64,000 nucleotides of DNA from Neorhizobium sp. (GCA_028283725.1 JAPWKC010000004.1:124001-188000); one strand, 5' to 3'. Positions 19,524-31,016 are shown, counted from the first letter of the stretch. The notes: generated by a model from the sequence alone, not told the origin. Numbers and translations are program-made.

Positions 19524-19786
19524 CAGGTCCGCGACATAGGACCAAATCGAGGGAAAGTCAACAAAAGCGGGAGAAACCGCTCACTCAACGTGAACAGACA
19601 ATTTGGAGAGAAGGCGGCAATTGCGTTTTTTACTGTCGCCATGCCTTGCGGCCCGCGTGTCTGCCATCAGCGTCAACGTGCGGATCGTTGCCGTGACGTA
19701 AGCGTCCAAACAGGGCGAGATCGTGGCGGTGCGGCGCCAATCACCGAAAAACAGGTGAAAATGGCCGCTCTGCAGCCCGTATGTGT

Positions 19787-21088
19787 CTATTCTATATAAG
19801 TGTTGAGCTTAAGGCCGGCATTGAGGAAGTGGATCGGATTGATCGCTTCGCCGTTGCGGCGCACCTCGTAATGCACGTGCGGGCCGGTGGCGCGGCCTTC
19901 TGCGCCGGCAAGCGCGATCACATCGCCGGCCGCCACCTTCTCGCCAAGGGTGACGAGAATTTTCGACATGTGACCGTAGCGAGTCGTGATGCCGTAACCG
20001 TGATCGATCTCGACCATGTTGCCGTAACCGGTCGAGGGGCCGGCGAAGATCACCTTGCCGGCGCCTGTCGCGCGGATGTTGTCGCCGATCGCCGCCTGGA
20101 AATCGATCCCGGCATGCAGCGCGATACGGCCGAGAAACGGATCCATGCGGTTGCCGAACTGGCTGGTGACGGCGTGTCCCGGCTCCGGATTGCCGAAGGG
20201 CAGGTCGCGGGCGGTGGCACGGACCTTTTCCAGCCGGTCCAGGGCCGCATCGAGCTGGCCGAGCGAATTGTCGAAGGCGCTGCCGAAAAGCTGCGGTTCG
20301 ACATAGGGGCCGCCGATACCGCTGGTGGAGGTCTTGTCGATGCCCACGGGCGTTTCGTCGTCTTCGACGGAAGCAACGTCGACGCCGGTCTTGCGCAGGA
20401 TGTCGCTGATCGCGTCAGCCGTATCGGCAGCGCCCGATGTCAGCGCGGCGATCTTGGTCATCTGGGCGCGTTCGATGGTTTTGAGCGAGCGGGTCACTTT
20501 CGAGAACACCCGGTCGGCGCGGTCGGCAAGGTTTTCGCGAAGCGGGGCAAGTGCCAGAAGCGTGCTGCCGTCCGGGGCGGTGATGTCCGCATGCCGGTCG
20601 GTATCGTATGTCGGCTCGCTGCCGGTTGCGGCGGGTAGAGTGTCCGGCGTAAGCTGAGATGGATCGTCCTTGCCCATCAGGCCGTTTTCCTGCGCGCGGT
20701 CGAGCAGCGAGCCCAGCTTTCCGTGACGGGAGAACAGGGCGTTCTGCTGCTGCATCAGTTTGTCGACCTTCTGCTCCACGACCTGCTGGTCGAGAAGCTG
20801 GCGCGAGGTGATACGGTCGAGCTGGGCGCGCAGCGCCGAGATCCGATCCTCGTAATCGTATTGCATGCGGGCCTGGCGGGCCATGGTGGCGCCGATCAGA
20901 TCATCGCGCACGACGAGATAGGATGTGGCGCCGAGATAGCCGATGACGGCAACGCCGATGCAACAGGTGGCGAGCGCCCCCATCCAGGGCCGGATGGTCA
21001 TGTGGCGGATCTTCTCGCCGCTTGCCAGAATCAGAACATGGTTCTGCGACGCCTTGCCGAAAACGCGATGTTCGCCTGCCTTCGCCAC
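19787..21088 (-). CDS. M23 family murein endopeptidase, membrane-anchored
   Basis: This 433-aa protein has a short cytosolic N-terminus, one membrane helix (PWMGALATCCIGVAVIGYLG, residues about 34-54), then a coiled coil with QARMQYDYEDRISALRAQLDR. The C-terminal LytM domain (about 300-425) has HAGIDFQAA, GYGITTRYGHMSK and TGPHVHYEV. The HxxxD and HxH zinc ligands are present, so it is probably an active D,D-endopeptidase on periplasmic peptidoglycan. The layout matches the rhizobial relatives of MepM/RgsM. It stands alone, divergent from nothing recognisable. Confidence 0.92.
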   Translation of the reverse strand: MAKAGEHRVFGKASQNHVLILASGEKIRHMTIRPWMGALATCCIGVAVIGYLGATSYLVVRDDLIGATMARQARMQYDYEDRISALRAQLDRITSRQLLDQQVVEQKVDKLMQQQNALFSRHGKLGSLLDRAQENGLMGKDDPSQLTPDTLPAATGSEPTYDTDRHADITAPDGSTLLALAPLRENLADRADRVFSKVTRSLKTIERAQMTKIAALTSGAADTADAISDILRKTGVDVASVEDDETPVGIDKTSTSGIGGPYVEPQLFGSAFDNSLGQLDAALDRLEKVRATARDLPFGNPEPGHAVTSQFGNRMDPFLGRIALHAGIDFQAAIGDNIRATGAGKVIFAGPSTGYGNMVEIDHGYGITTRYGHMSKILVTLGEKVAAGDVIALAGAEGRATGPHVHYEVRRNGEAINPIHFLNAGLKLNTYIE

Positions 21089-21204
21089 GTCCTGCCCCTT
21101 GGCTGCCTTGCGGCTTGCCGCTTGGGAGAATCCTCTCCCATGGTCCGATATCTATGACCGACAATAGACAGGCTTATGGTTAATAAATGCTTTCCGTGGC
21201 GTTT

Positions 21205-22034
21205 TCAGGCGTGATTGCGGGCAGTTAGCGAGCGATAGAAAGAGGGCGTCAGGCCCGCTTCGGCGCGCGCGATATCGTTGAAGGGCGCCTTCAGCGCGCC
21301 GCGGAAATTGGCGCGAACGAGATCCTGGAAGGTCTTTGCCGGGTCCTTGCGCTCGCGGGCGCACAGGAAGCGAAACCACTTGGCGCCGATCGCGACATGG
21401 CCCTTCTCGTCGTTATAGATGACGTCGAGAACGGCTGCACTTTCCAGTGATCGCCGGTCTGGCGCATTTTCGCCTGCAGCGACGGGGTGACGTCGAGGCC
21501 GCGGGCTTCGAGAATGAGCGGCACGACGGCGAGCCGTGCCGTCAGGTCGTTGCGGGTCGAATGCGCCGCCCGCCAGAGCCCGTCATGGGCGGGCATGTCG
21601 CCGTAATCGGCGCCCATGGCGTTCAGCCGTTCGCGGACCATGCGGAAATGCTTGGCCTCTTCGAATGCAACCGTCATCCAGCCATCGAAGAAGGAATGCG
21701 GCACGGGTTCGGAGGCGAAGCGCGCGACGATATCGAGCGCCAGATCGACGGCATTGAGTTCGATATGGGCAATGGCGTGAAGCAGCGCGATGCGGCCGTT
21801 GACCGTGTGGAGTGAGCGTTTTTCGACGGCCTTCGGCGGCACCAGTTCGGGCCTGTCCGGCCGGCCGGGGCGCTCGGGCAGGGGTGGATCGAGGGGTGAG
21901 CGCAGCGACAGGCGTCGCTCGAACCAGCGGGTTGCGGCTTCCTGGGCCAGCCTCGTCTTCACATCGAGATCGGTGGCGGCGATGGCGGCAGTCGCGCCGC
22001 CACGTAGCGATGTCATGGTGAAGGTGTCGGGCAT
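21205..22034 (-). pseudogene. DUF455 ferritin-like protein, frameshifted
   Basis: The first frame (22034 to about 21446) gives the DUF455 core: LLHAIAHIELNAVDLALDIVARFA, FFDGWMTVAFEEAKHF and VPLILEARGLDVTP, with the iron-ligand-like E..H motifs. After MRQTGDH the frame changes. The next frame reads ESAAVLDVIYNDEKGHVAIG and then KWFRFLCARERKDPAKTFQ, the expected family C-terminus, and stops at 21205. The minus strand has GATCACTGGAAAGT where GATCACGAAAGT would keep frame, so two bases are extra (or one lost). Left as is, the product ends at 21291 with a nonsense tail. The function of the family is unknown; it resembles ferritin-like diiron proteins. Confidence 0.85.
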
Positions 22035-22092
22035 GGCGAGTGGTCCAGTGGTCCTGGCGGAACGGATGCGTTTGACGGCGCCTTGTGCGGCT

Positions 22093-22560
22093 TTAAGAGG
22101 CGCTCAGGCTTTTGAGGACATCCTCGGCATGGCCGGCAACCTTCACCTTCGGCCAGATCTTTTCGATCCTGCCATCGGCGCCGATCAGGAAGGTGCTGCG
22201 CTCGATGCCCATATAGCTGCGACCATACATGCTCTTCTCCTTCCAGACGCCGTAGGCGTTGGCGAGGGCCGTATCTTCATCGGAGCCGAGGATGACGGAG
22301 AGAGCATGCTTGGCGACGAACTTGTCATGTTTCTTCACCGTATCTGGCGAGACACCGATGACGGTTGCGCCCGCCTTTTCGAATTGCGGCAGAAGTGCCG
22401 AAAACGTGAGGGCTTCCGTGGTGCAGGCGCTGGTATCATCCTTGGGGTAGAAATAGAGGATCACAGGCTTTCCGGCATAGTCTTTCAGGGACACGGTGCC
22501 ACCGCCATCGCGGGGGATGTCGAACTCCGGTGCACGATCGCCGATTGCAAGCTCAGCCAT
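22093..22560 (-). CDS. bcp: Bcp/PrxQ-type peroxiredoxin
   Basis: This 155-aa thiol peroxidase reduces hydrogen peroxide and alkyl hydroperoxides using thioredoxin. MAELAIGDRAPEFDIPRDGG and KPVILYFYPKDDTSACTTEALTF carry the peroxidatic Cys near residue 46 in the TxxC context. The usual second Cys five residues on is absent, so this may be a 1-Cys form or resolve elsewhere. GVSPDTVKKHDKFVAKH and GVWKEKSMYGRSYMGIERSTFLI complete the fold. The long open frame continuing upstream on this strand is the antisense of the AsmA-like gene. Confidence 0.92.
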   Translation of the reverse strand: MAELAIGDRAPEFDIPRDGGGTVSLKDYAGKPVILYFYPKDDTSACTTEALTFSALLPQFEKAGATVIGVSPDTVKKHDKFVAKHALSVILGSDEDTALANAYGVWKEKSMYGRSYMGIERSTFLIGADGRIEKIWPKVKVAGHAEDVLKSLSAS

Positions 22561-22671
22561 GGTTTTCCTTTCTTTCGCCCGTATGTTGGATGATTGTCGC
22601 CGCAATCGGTATATAGTGGCGACCGCGACGTCCAGAGCGGCCGCAGATTCGAAAAGGGTGTGCAGAGCCTG

Positions 22672-25600
22672 ATGGCGGAAATTCGCGGAGAAAAGGTCGA
22701 TTTCAATCGGCGGGACATCGTTCCCCTGCATGAAATGCCTTCTGCCCAGGTCGAGGATCCGATCATCGTGCATTGCCCGCCGGCGCGCTCGCGGGCAGGA
22801 CGAATCGGCAAGCCCATCGTGCTTTTCCTGATGCTGGTGGTCATGGCGATCGGCAGCGCCATTCTGGCAATCGAGAGCGGCGCCGTCGACGGCGCACTTT
22901 CGACGCGGGCGCAGGCGGCACTCAACAATGCGATCGGGCCGCGTTAACGTGGCTACCGTCGGTTCGACGCTGATCCGCTTCGATTCGCATTTCCGTATCG
23001 CCATCGAGGCACGCGACGTCGATATCGTCGAGCAGGCGAGCGGCGAGCACCTGAGCAAGGCAGGCGCGATGCGGCTTGCGATCAATCCGCTCGCGCTTCT
23101 GGCCGGGCGCATCTCCATCAACCATATCGAGGCCGACGATATCCGGCTCGAGACCGCGCAATTGCCACAGGGCGATCCGGTGGGCCTTTCGGAGGTCCGC
23201 GTCGATGCGGTGCCGAACCTGCTCGAACAGGCATTCCAGCGGCTGGACGAGGTGCGCGAACTGATCAATCGCACCGGGACCGGCTCGGTGCGGATTGCCG
23301 GCATCGATATCGTTCTGCCGACGGCGCCGGGGCAACAGCCGTTGACGCTGTCCGTCGATACGCTCCGGCTCGGCCGCAACACGGATGGCGAGATTGCCGT
23401 CGACGGCATCATCAGCCTCAACGGGCGCAAGGCGACGCTGACGGCGGCATCGCAGACCGTTGCAGGCGTCACGTCCGGCCTGTCGGCCAAACTCTCCGGT
23501 CTTGAGATCACGCCCTTCCTGTTGCGCAGCGACGACCAAGGCGCTCCGCGAGAGGGGCTGGTGGGCTCGATCGACTTCGATCTGTCCGCGGTCAGGGCGC
23601 GAGAAAACATACAGCCGACGATCACTGCGACGGTCCATCATTCGGCCGGAAAATACTACAACGACGGTATCGAACAGCCGTTCGACGGCGCCGATATCCA
23701 CGTCGCCTACGATTTTTCCAAGAACTCGATCGAGATCCTGAAATCACAGGCACAGTTCGGTGCGACCATTCTTCCGCTGACGGGCGCGATCGTCGATCTC
23801 AACCGGCTGAACGCCGACGACAGACGGCCGGGCTTCGGCCTCGATCTGTTGATCAGCGGCGGCACGGCAGTCGGGGCGGATGGCGAGCCGCCGGCGACCT
23901 TCGATCTCAAGGCGGTCGGCAGCTACCTTGCCGCCGATCGCGAATTGCAGTTCGACCAGATGAGCGTGTCGAGCCCGCTCGGGCATATGGCCGGATCGCT
24001 CAAGATACGCTTTGGCAACCAGTCGCCGGAAATCAGTTTCGGCGCGCAAATCCCGCAGATGGCGGTGACCGGCGTCAAGCAGCTCTGGCCTTTCTGGATG
24101 GCGCGCAAGCCGCGCGAATGGGTCGGCCAGAACATGTTCGGCGGAACGATCACCAATGGATCAATCTCGGTCTTCATTCCGGCCGGCCGGATGAAAGGGC
24201 CGGGCATTCCGATGGAGCTCGACGCCAACGAACTCAGGCTCTCCTTCGACATGGCCGATACGCGCCTCAACATGCCGGGCGAGGTGCCGCCGTTGCGCGA
24301 CATCTACGGTCATCTGGATCTGAAGGGCGAGAGATTGCAGGTGGATATCGGCAAGGCCGATTCGTTCTTCCCGTCCGGCCGCTCGGTGCAGATCGGCCAG
24401 ACGCGTTTCTCGATCGCCTCCACCTATACAAAGCCTCTGATGGCGGATATCGCGATTAAGGTCTCCGGCAATGCCGATGCCGTCACCGAGCTTGCCAATT
24501 TTCGGCCGATCCGTGCCTTGAACGGTACGGACATGACGCCGGACCAGTTTTCCGGAACGGCACAGGCCGATATCACCGCCCATATGGGGCTGATTTCCGA
24601 CCAGAAGCCGCCAAAGCCCGTCTGGGCCGCGCATGTCCAGCTTGCCGATGTCGGTCTTTCCAAGAAGATCGAGGGCCGCCAGATCGGCCATATCAACGGC
24701 ACGCTCGATGTCGATCCTCAGGCGGCCAAACTCAATGCCAAGGGGACCATCGACGATGTGCCAGCGGAGATCGTCCTCGTGCAGCCGGTCGATTCCGCCT
24801 CGACCGTCAAGCGTGCTCTCGACATCAAGGCGACGCTCAGCGACGACCAGCGGGAAAAGCTCGTACCCGGCCTGTCTGACATTGTGCAGGGCTCGATCGG
24901 CGTCGAACTGACCCGGCTCGACGACAACCGCCAGGGGATCTCCCTCGATCTGACGCGCTCGACGCTTTCGGTGCCGTGGATCGGCTGGACCAAGGGTGGC
25001 GGAATCGGCGCCAAGGCGCAGTTTGAACTGTCGACCAGCGGTGCGCAGACGGATATCCGCAATTTCTCGCTCGGCGGCGATGGTTTCGGCGCCAAGGGTA
25101 ATATCTCGCTGGCGAACGGCAATCTGACCTCTGCCGATTTCTCCGGCGTGCAACTGACGCCGGCCGACAATTACAATGTCAGCCTCAAGCGTTCCAAGGG
25201 CAGCTACGACATTGCGGTCGGCGGCGGGACGGTGGATATCCGGCCCATCATCACCAAGCTGCGCTCGGGCATCGGCGGCGGGGCGAAGGGCGGCGCCAAA
25301 GGCGGATCATCCTCCAGCAGCGACATGGGCACGGTGACGCTGCGCGGCAAGCTCGACAAGATGATCGGCTTCAACGACGAGGCGCTCAGCAATGTCAGCA
25401 TGCTGTTTTCGATCCGCAACGGCGACGTGTCGAGCGCCGATCTGACGGCTGCGACGTCAAGCGGGCAGGCCGTGGTCAGCAAGATGATCCAGGGCGACAC
25501 GATCTCACTGACGTCTGGCGATGCGGGTGCCATCGTGCGCTTCACAAATCTCTACAGTTCGCTGCGCAGCGGGCTTCTCAATCTGCGTCTCAAGGCGACG

Positions 25601-26089
25601 GGCAGCAACTGGGCCGGCGCACTCGATGTGCGCAACTTCTCGCTGGTCAACGACCAGAAGCTCGAGACGCTCGTCTCGACGCCGGTGGGCAAGGACGGCG
25701 AGAGCCTGAACGGCGCGGTGAAGAAGAATATCGACGTCAGTTCGGCAAAGTTCCAGCGGGCCTATGCGACGCTCGCCTACAGGGATGGCGCGCTCTCGGT
25801 CGACAACGGCATCGTTAGGGGCGAACAGATCGGCGCCAGCTTCCAGGGGATGGTGCGCGACGCCAGCGGCCGGATGGAGCTGACGGGCACGTTCATGCCG
25901 GCTTACGGACTCAACCGGCTGTTCGGCGAATTGCCGATCATCGGCGCGATCCTTGGAAACGGGCGCGACCGCGGTCTGCTCGGCATCACCTTCAAGCTGG
26001 AAGGGCCCTTCGACAAGCCCAAGCTGCAGATCAATCCGCTGTCGATCATCGCGCCGGGCGTGTTCCGGCAGATCTTCGAATTCCAGTAG
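22672..26089 (+). pseudogene. AsmA-like inner-membrane protein (DUF3971/AsmA_2), frameshifted near its N-terminus
   Basis: A 90-residue N-terminal part (MAEIRGEKVDFNRRD) has one membrane helix, PIVLFLMLVVMAIGSAILA. It ends at a TAA at 22945-22947 just after LNNAIGPR. The other frame continues at once with VATVGSTLIRFDSHFRIAIEARDV and runs about 1050 residues to LSIIAPGVFRQIFEFQ. The text GTTAACGTG would be in frame as GTTACGTG (RYVATV), so one A is extra at 22946-22947. The large periplasmic part is beta-rich, of the AsmA/TamB/YhdP bridge type, with the typical C-terminal GNGRDRGLLGITFKLEGPFDKP. The family is linked to phospholipid transport to the outer membrane. A start at 22928 could still give a product lacking its anchor. 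Confidence 0.85.
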
Positions 26090-26138
26090 GGCGCATGCGC
26101 GCCGAAACGGACCGACGAGGCTGCCATCAACAGACAGC

Positions 26139-26160
26139 AAAAAGGCCGCTTGCGCGGCCT

Positions 26161-26161
<1 letters not shown>
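26139..26161. terminator. Interrupted bidirectional terminator at IS copy B (stem half)
   Basis: AAAAA-GGCCGC-TTGC-GCGGCC-T (26139-26160) follows the AsmA-like gene. Its T-tract now lies at 27345-27349, on the far side of the IS. Rejoining gives a stem flanked by A- and T-tracts, able to stop both the AsmA-like gene and tyrS, which converge here. Confidence 0.75.
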
Positions 26162-27335
<1,174 letters not shown>

Positions 27336-27377
27336 CACCGTTGCTTTTTATTTTCGGTTCCGTCGTGCCGACCTTTG

Positions 27378-28631
27378 TTAAGAGGGGCGTACGAGGATGT
27401 GCTTCTTCTTGCCGAGCGACAGCTTGATCACGCCGTCCGCGGTGATTTCGCCGGAGCCGATCATCGTGCGCTCATCCGAGATCGCAGCGTCGTTGATGCG
27501 GACAGCGCCGCCCTGTATGTGGCGACGTGCCTCGCCATTCGATGCGGCAAGGCCGGCACGTACGATCAGCGACAGAAGGCCAAGGCCGGCCTCGATCTCC
27601 GCAGTCGGGATTTCCACCGATGGCAGGTTGTCGGCCAGCGCGCCTTCCTCGAAGGTCTTGCGGGCGGTTTCCGCTGCCTGCTCGGCCGCCTGACGGCCGT
27701 GGAGCATGGCGGTGACCTCGGTCGCGAGGATCTTCTTCACCTCGTTGATTTCGGCGCCTCCAAGAGCCGAGAGGCGGGCGATCTCGTCCATCGGGAGCGT
27801 CGTGTAGAGCTTCAGGAAGCGCGACACGTCGGCATCCTCGGTATTGCGCCAGTATTGCCAGAAATCATAGGCCGACAGCATGTCCGGGTTCAGCCAGATG
27901 GCGCCGTTGGCCGACTTGCCCATCTTGGCGCCGGACGACGTCGTCAGCAGCGGCGACGTCAGCGCGTAGAGCTGCGGCGTCCCCATGCGGTGACCGAGAT
28001 CGATGCCGTTGACGATATTGCCCCACTGGTCCGAACCGCCCATCTGCAGGCGCACGTCATAGCGCTTGTTCAATTCGACGAAATCGTAGGCCTGCAGGAT
28101 CATGTAGTTGAATTCGAGGAAGGACAGCGACTGCTCGCGGTCGAGACGCGTCTTGACACTGTCGAAGGAGAGCATGCGGTTGACCGAGAAATGCCGGCCG
28201 ACGTCACGCAGGAATTCGAGGTAGTTCAGGCCGCGCAGCCAGTCGGCGTTGTTGATCATCAACGCGTCCTTCGGGCCCTCGCCGTAATTGAGGTAGCTTG
28301 AGAAGACCCGCTTGATGGAGGCGATGTTGCCCTCGATCGTGTCGATGGTCATCAGCTGGCGGGCATCGTCCTTGAAGGAGGGGTCGCCGACCATGCCGGT
28401 GCCGCCGCCCATCAGCGAGATCGGGCGATGGCCGGTCTGCTGCATCCAGTGCAGCATCATGATCTGGATCAGGCTGCCCGCATGCAGGCTCGGCGCCGTC
28501 GGGTCATAGCCGATATAGGCGGTCACGATTTCCTTGGCGAACAGTTCGTCGAGACCTGCCTCGTCGGAGATCTGGTGAATGAAGCCGCGCTCGTCGAGCG
28601 TGCGAAGGAAATCGGACTTGAACCTGGACAT
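27378..28631 (-). CDS. tyrS: Tyrosyl-tRNA synthetase
   Basis: This 417-aa class I aminoacyl-tRNA synthetase charges tRNA-Tyr. [22 protein letters not shown] holds the HIGH-like motif (HAGS, near residue 50). [18 protein letters not shown] is the KMSKS-like loop near 235. The C-terminal S4 RNA-binding domain is [37 protein letters not shown]. The length is normal. It converges on the AsmA-like gene, with IS copy B between them. Confidence 0.97.
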   Translation of the reverse strand: MSRFKSDFLRTLDERGFIHQISDEAGLDELFAKEIVTAYIGYDPTAPSLHAGSLIQIMMLHWMQQTGHRPISLMGGGTGMVGDPSFKDDARQLMTIDTIEGNIASIKRVFSSYLNYGEGPKDALMINNADWLRGLNYLEFLRDVGRHFSVNRMLSFDSVKTRLDREQSLSFLEFNYMILQAYDFVELNKRYDVRLQMGGSDQWGNIVNGIDLGHRMGTPQLYALTSPLLTTSSGAKMGKSANGAIWLNPDMLSAYDFWQYWRNTEDADVSRFLKLYTTLPMDEIARLSALGGAEINEVKKILATEVTAMLHGRQAAEQAAETARKTFEEGALADNLPSVEIPTAEIEAGLGLLSLIVRAGLAASNGEARRHIQGGAVRINDAAISDERTMIGSGEITADGVIKLSLGKKKHILVRPS

Positions 28632-28880
28632 CTCTTATCTCTTTGAGGTGTTTTATAATGCGAGCCGGCCTCTAGCACTGTTTGCGCGGAGTTTCACTTC
28701 AAAAGTGAAATAGCGGTGGATAGCGGTGCGCCAGACCACCGGCGCCATCCCGCAAAGCCCGCTCACGTCCTATTTCATGACAGCCGATCCCATTTCTGGG
28801 GTTTGCAGTTAATCTTTTGTTTTATCGACAAAACTAGGATGCTCGCCAAACGGTAAACATCTCCGCTTCTCTCCAATTCG

Positions 28881-30083
28881 TTGAATCAGTCGATGCTCGG
28901 AGCAGTCTTCTTTCTGGCGGTGAATTTCGTCGTCGCCATGTCCTTCAGCGTGGTCTTTGTCGTCGTCTCGACACGCAGTCGGTCGCGGCGGGCAGCGCTA
29001 TGGTTTGCCGCCGGTTTCGGCGTCGCGTCTCTTTCGGCGCTGTGCGAACTGGCCGTCGCCTTCACGGCGGCTCCGATGTTTTTCGCGCTTTGCGCATTTG
29101 CGACGGTGCTGACAGGCATGCTTCTTCTGAGGATCGGTCTCGGCGAGATGTACGGCCTTCGCATCAGCTGGTGGGCGGCGGCGTTGTTTCTGCTTGCCAG
29201 CATTGCGATGAGCATCGCCATCTACGATCTGCCGCGCGGCACGCCCTTGCAGGCCTTCGCCTACCAGACACCGTTCGCGTGGATCACGATGGTCAGTGCG
29301 ATCGCCGTTTTGTCATCCGCACGCCGGCTGGTGATCGATCGGGTGCTCGGCATCCTGATGCTGGTGACGGGCGTGCATTTTTTCGCAAAGGCCAGCCTTG
29401 CCGTGATCTTCGGCGCAGGGCAGGTGGCGAAGGATTATGTCGGCACGCATTATGCCCTGATTTCGCAGAGCATGACCGGGGTCTTGATGGTAGCTGTCGG
29501 CCTGACGCTTCTCTCGGTGCTCGTTCTGGAAATCATGGCGGAGGAGCGCAGTTCTTCCGAGACGGATGCGCTGTCCGGTCTTGCCAATCGTCGCGGTTTC
29601 GATCGTCAGGTGAAAGCCGCCTTCTCACGGTCGAACGTCGACCGGCATGCGGTGATCCTCTGTGACCTCGATCATTTCAAATCGATCAATGATACCTATG
29701 GCCATCACGCGGGGGACGCGGTGATCCGCGCCTTTGCCGATACGATCAGCCATTCGGCGCCCGGCGGCGCGATCCTTGCCCGGATCGGCGGCGAGGAATT
29801 CGCAATCTGCCTCGGCAATATGCCGCTCGACGTGGCTGTGCTCTTTGCCCAGACGCTGCGCGCGGCCACTGCGGCGATGATCGTGCCGGGGATGCCGGCG
29901 ACGTTCCGCGTCACTGCAAGTTTCGGTGTGGCTCCCTTCACGTCGATCGAGGACTTCGAGGCGGTGATCCGGTCGGCCGATGCGGCGCTCTATGCGGCCA
30001 AGCGTGGCGGTCGCAACCGGGTTCAGGCGGCCCCGGAGCCTTTCCTTCCCAGTCGTGCAGCGCATTTGCGGCCGGTCAGGTAG
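28881..30083 (+). CDS. Membrane-bound GGDEF diguanylate cyclase
   Basis: This 400-aa protein makes cyclic-di-GMP. The first ~215 residues form about six to seven hydrophobic segments without an obvious sensory domain name. A linker (EIMAEERSSSETDALSGLANRRGFDRQ) leads to the GGDEF domain at about 235-390, with CDLDHFKSINDTYGHHAGD and the active-site ARIGGEEFAICLG. The usual upstream RxxD inhibitory site is not visible (SAPGGAILAR precedes GGEEF), so product feedback may be lacking. The reading frame opens with TTG at 28881; ATG 28893 is an alternative. No strong ribosome site is seen. Confidence 0.88.
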   Translation: MNQSMLGAVFFLAVNFVVAMSFSVVFVVVSTRSRSRRAALWFAAGFGVASLSALCELAVAFTAAPMFFALCAFATVLTGMLLLRIGLGEMYGLRISWWAAALFLLASIAMSIAIYDLPRGTPLQAFAYQTPFAWITMVSAIAVLSSARRLVIDRVLGILMLVTGVHFFAKASLAVIFGAGQVAKDYVGTHYALISQSMTGVLMVAVGLTLLSVLVLEIMAEERSSSETDALSGLANRRGFDRQVKAAFSRSNVDRHAVILCDLDHFKSINDTYGHHAGDAVIRAFADTISHSAPGGAILARIGGEEFAICLGNMPLDVAVLFAQTLRAATAAMIVPGMPATFRVTASFGVAPFTSIEDFEAVIRSADAALYAAKRGGRNRVQAAPEPFLPSRAAHLRPVR

Positions 30084-30159
30084 CAGAGCAGGCCGCTTGC
30101 ACCGCGTAAAACGCAGGTGTCGAGGGTATTCGACGGTGCCTGAACGGGCGCCTGAAACG

Positions 30160-30183
30160 ACAATGGCCGCTTGCGCGGCCATT
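30160..30183. terminator. Hairpin between convergent genes, same core as the IS target
   Basis: AATGGCCGC-TTGC-GCGGCCATT is a perfect palindrome with the same stem and loop (GGCCGC-TTGC-GCGGCC) as the two terminators that hold the IS copies. It lies between the GGDEF gene (plus) and the hydrolase gene (minus). No T-tract follows directly, and the base after GGCC is A rather than T, so the CT core of the IS target is lacking. Confidence 0.65.
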
Positions 30184-30206
30184 GAACCTGTCATGCTTGC
30201 GATCCG

Positions 30207-30884
30207 TCAGCGGATGCGCTTGGCAGCCGGTTCCGGCACCAGTTCGCCGTTGAGGCGGCGGTCGAGATAATCCTCGCATTCGCCCATCAGCGGTTCGACC
30301 TGGCCGTTGAAGAAGTGGTTGGCGCCTTCGACGATACGGTGGGTGATGAGAATGCCCTTCTGGGTCTTCAGCTTCTCAACGAGACCGTTGACGTCCTTTT
30401 CCGGGGCGACCTTGTCCGAATCACCATTGATGATCAGGCCGGAAGACGGGCAGGGGGCAAGGAAGGAGAAGTCGTAGATGTTCGGCTGCGGCGCGATCGA
30501 CATGAAGCCTTCGATCTCCGGCCGGCGCATCAGCAGCTGCATGCCGATCCAGGCGCCGAAGGAGTAGCCGGCGACCCAACAGCTCTTGGAATCCGGATGC
30601 AGGCTCTGGACCCAGTCGAGCGCCGATGCGGCATCCGACAGTTCGCCCGCACCATGGTCGAACTCGCCCTGGCTGCGCCCGATGCCGCGGAAATTGAAGC
30701 GGAGCGTGGTGAAGCCGCGCTTCTGGAACATGTAGAAGAGCTGGTAGACGATCTGATTGTTCATCGTGCCGCCGAACTGCGGGTGCGGATGAAGAATGAT
30801 CGCGATCGGCGCGCTCTTCTCCTTGGAAGGCTGGTAACGACCTTCAAGGCGGCCTGCAGGGCCGTTGAAAATGACTTCGGGCAT
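30207..30884 (-). CDS. Alpha/beta hydrolase (COG2945-type)
   Basis: This 225-aa cytosolic protein opens MPEVIFNGPAGRLEGRYQP, followed by AIILHPHPQFGGTMNN, the oxyanion region of this family. The nucleophile elbow is VAGYSFGAWIGMQ (Ser near 106). The acid is in INGDSDKVAP and the histidine in VEGANHFFNG. It is a serine hydrolase of unknown substrate. ATG 30884 is preferred over 30899. It is transcribed divergently from the suf operon. Confidence 0.88.
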   Translation of the reverse strand: MPEVIFNGPAGRLEGRYQPSKEKSAPIAIILHPHPQFGGTMNNQIVYQLFYMFQKRGFTTLRFNFRGIGRSQGEFDHGAGELSDAASALDWVQSLHPDSKSCWVAGYSFGAWIGMQLLMRRPEIEGFMSIAPQPNIYDFSFLAPCPSSGLIINGDSDKVAPEKDVNGLVEKLKTQKGILITHRIVEGANHFFNGQVEPLMGECEDYLDRRLNGELVPEPAAKRIR

Positions 30885-30967
30885 CGGTACTCCGGTCAAA
30901 AGTGTCAGGTCCGAAACGGGTTCCGATCAAACTGCCTTGAAGAGGAAACCTCGGGGACGGTTTGACT

Positions 30968-30982
30968 TGACGAAGCCGCTCA
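30968..30982 (+). promoter_or_regulatory. RirA (IRO)-like box upstream of the suf operon
   Basis: TGA-N9-TCA (TGA at 30968-30970, TCA at 30980-30982) fits the rhizobial iron-responsive operator bound by RirA. It lies 18 bp from the Irr-like box, in front of the first suf gene. The motif is short, so chance is possible. Confidence 0.5.
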
Positions 30983-30999
30983 GCTTTTCTAAAACCCAG

Positions 31000-31016
31000 T
31001 TTAGAACCATTCGAAA
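31000..31016 (+). promoter_or_regulatory. Irr (ICE)-like box upstream of the suf operon
   Basis: TTTAGAACCATTCGAAA differs at one base from the inverted-repeat ICE motif TTTAGAA-N3-TTCTAAA recognised by Irr in rhizobia. It lies 137 bp upstream of the first suf gene. Irr and RirA control of suf is known in Agrobacterium and Rhizobium; control here is inferred. Confidence 0.65.

Noticed and set aside
22561..23625. Long minus-strand extension of the bcp reading frame
   Set aside because: It is the antisense of the AsmA-like gene; the peroxiredoxin starts at MAELAIGD with normal family length.
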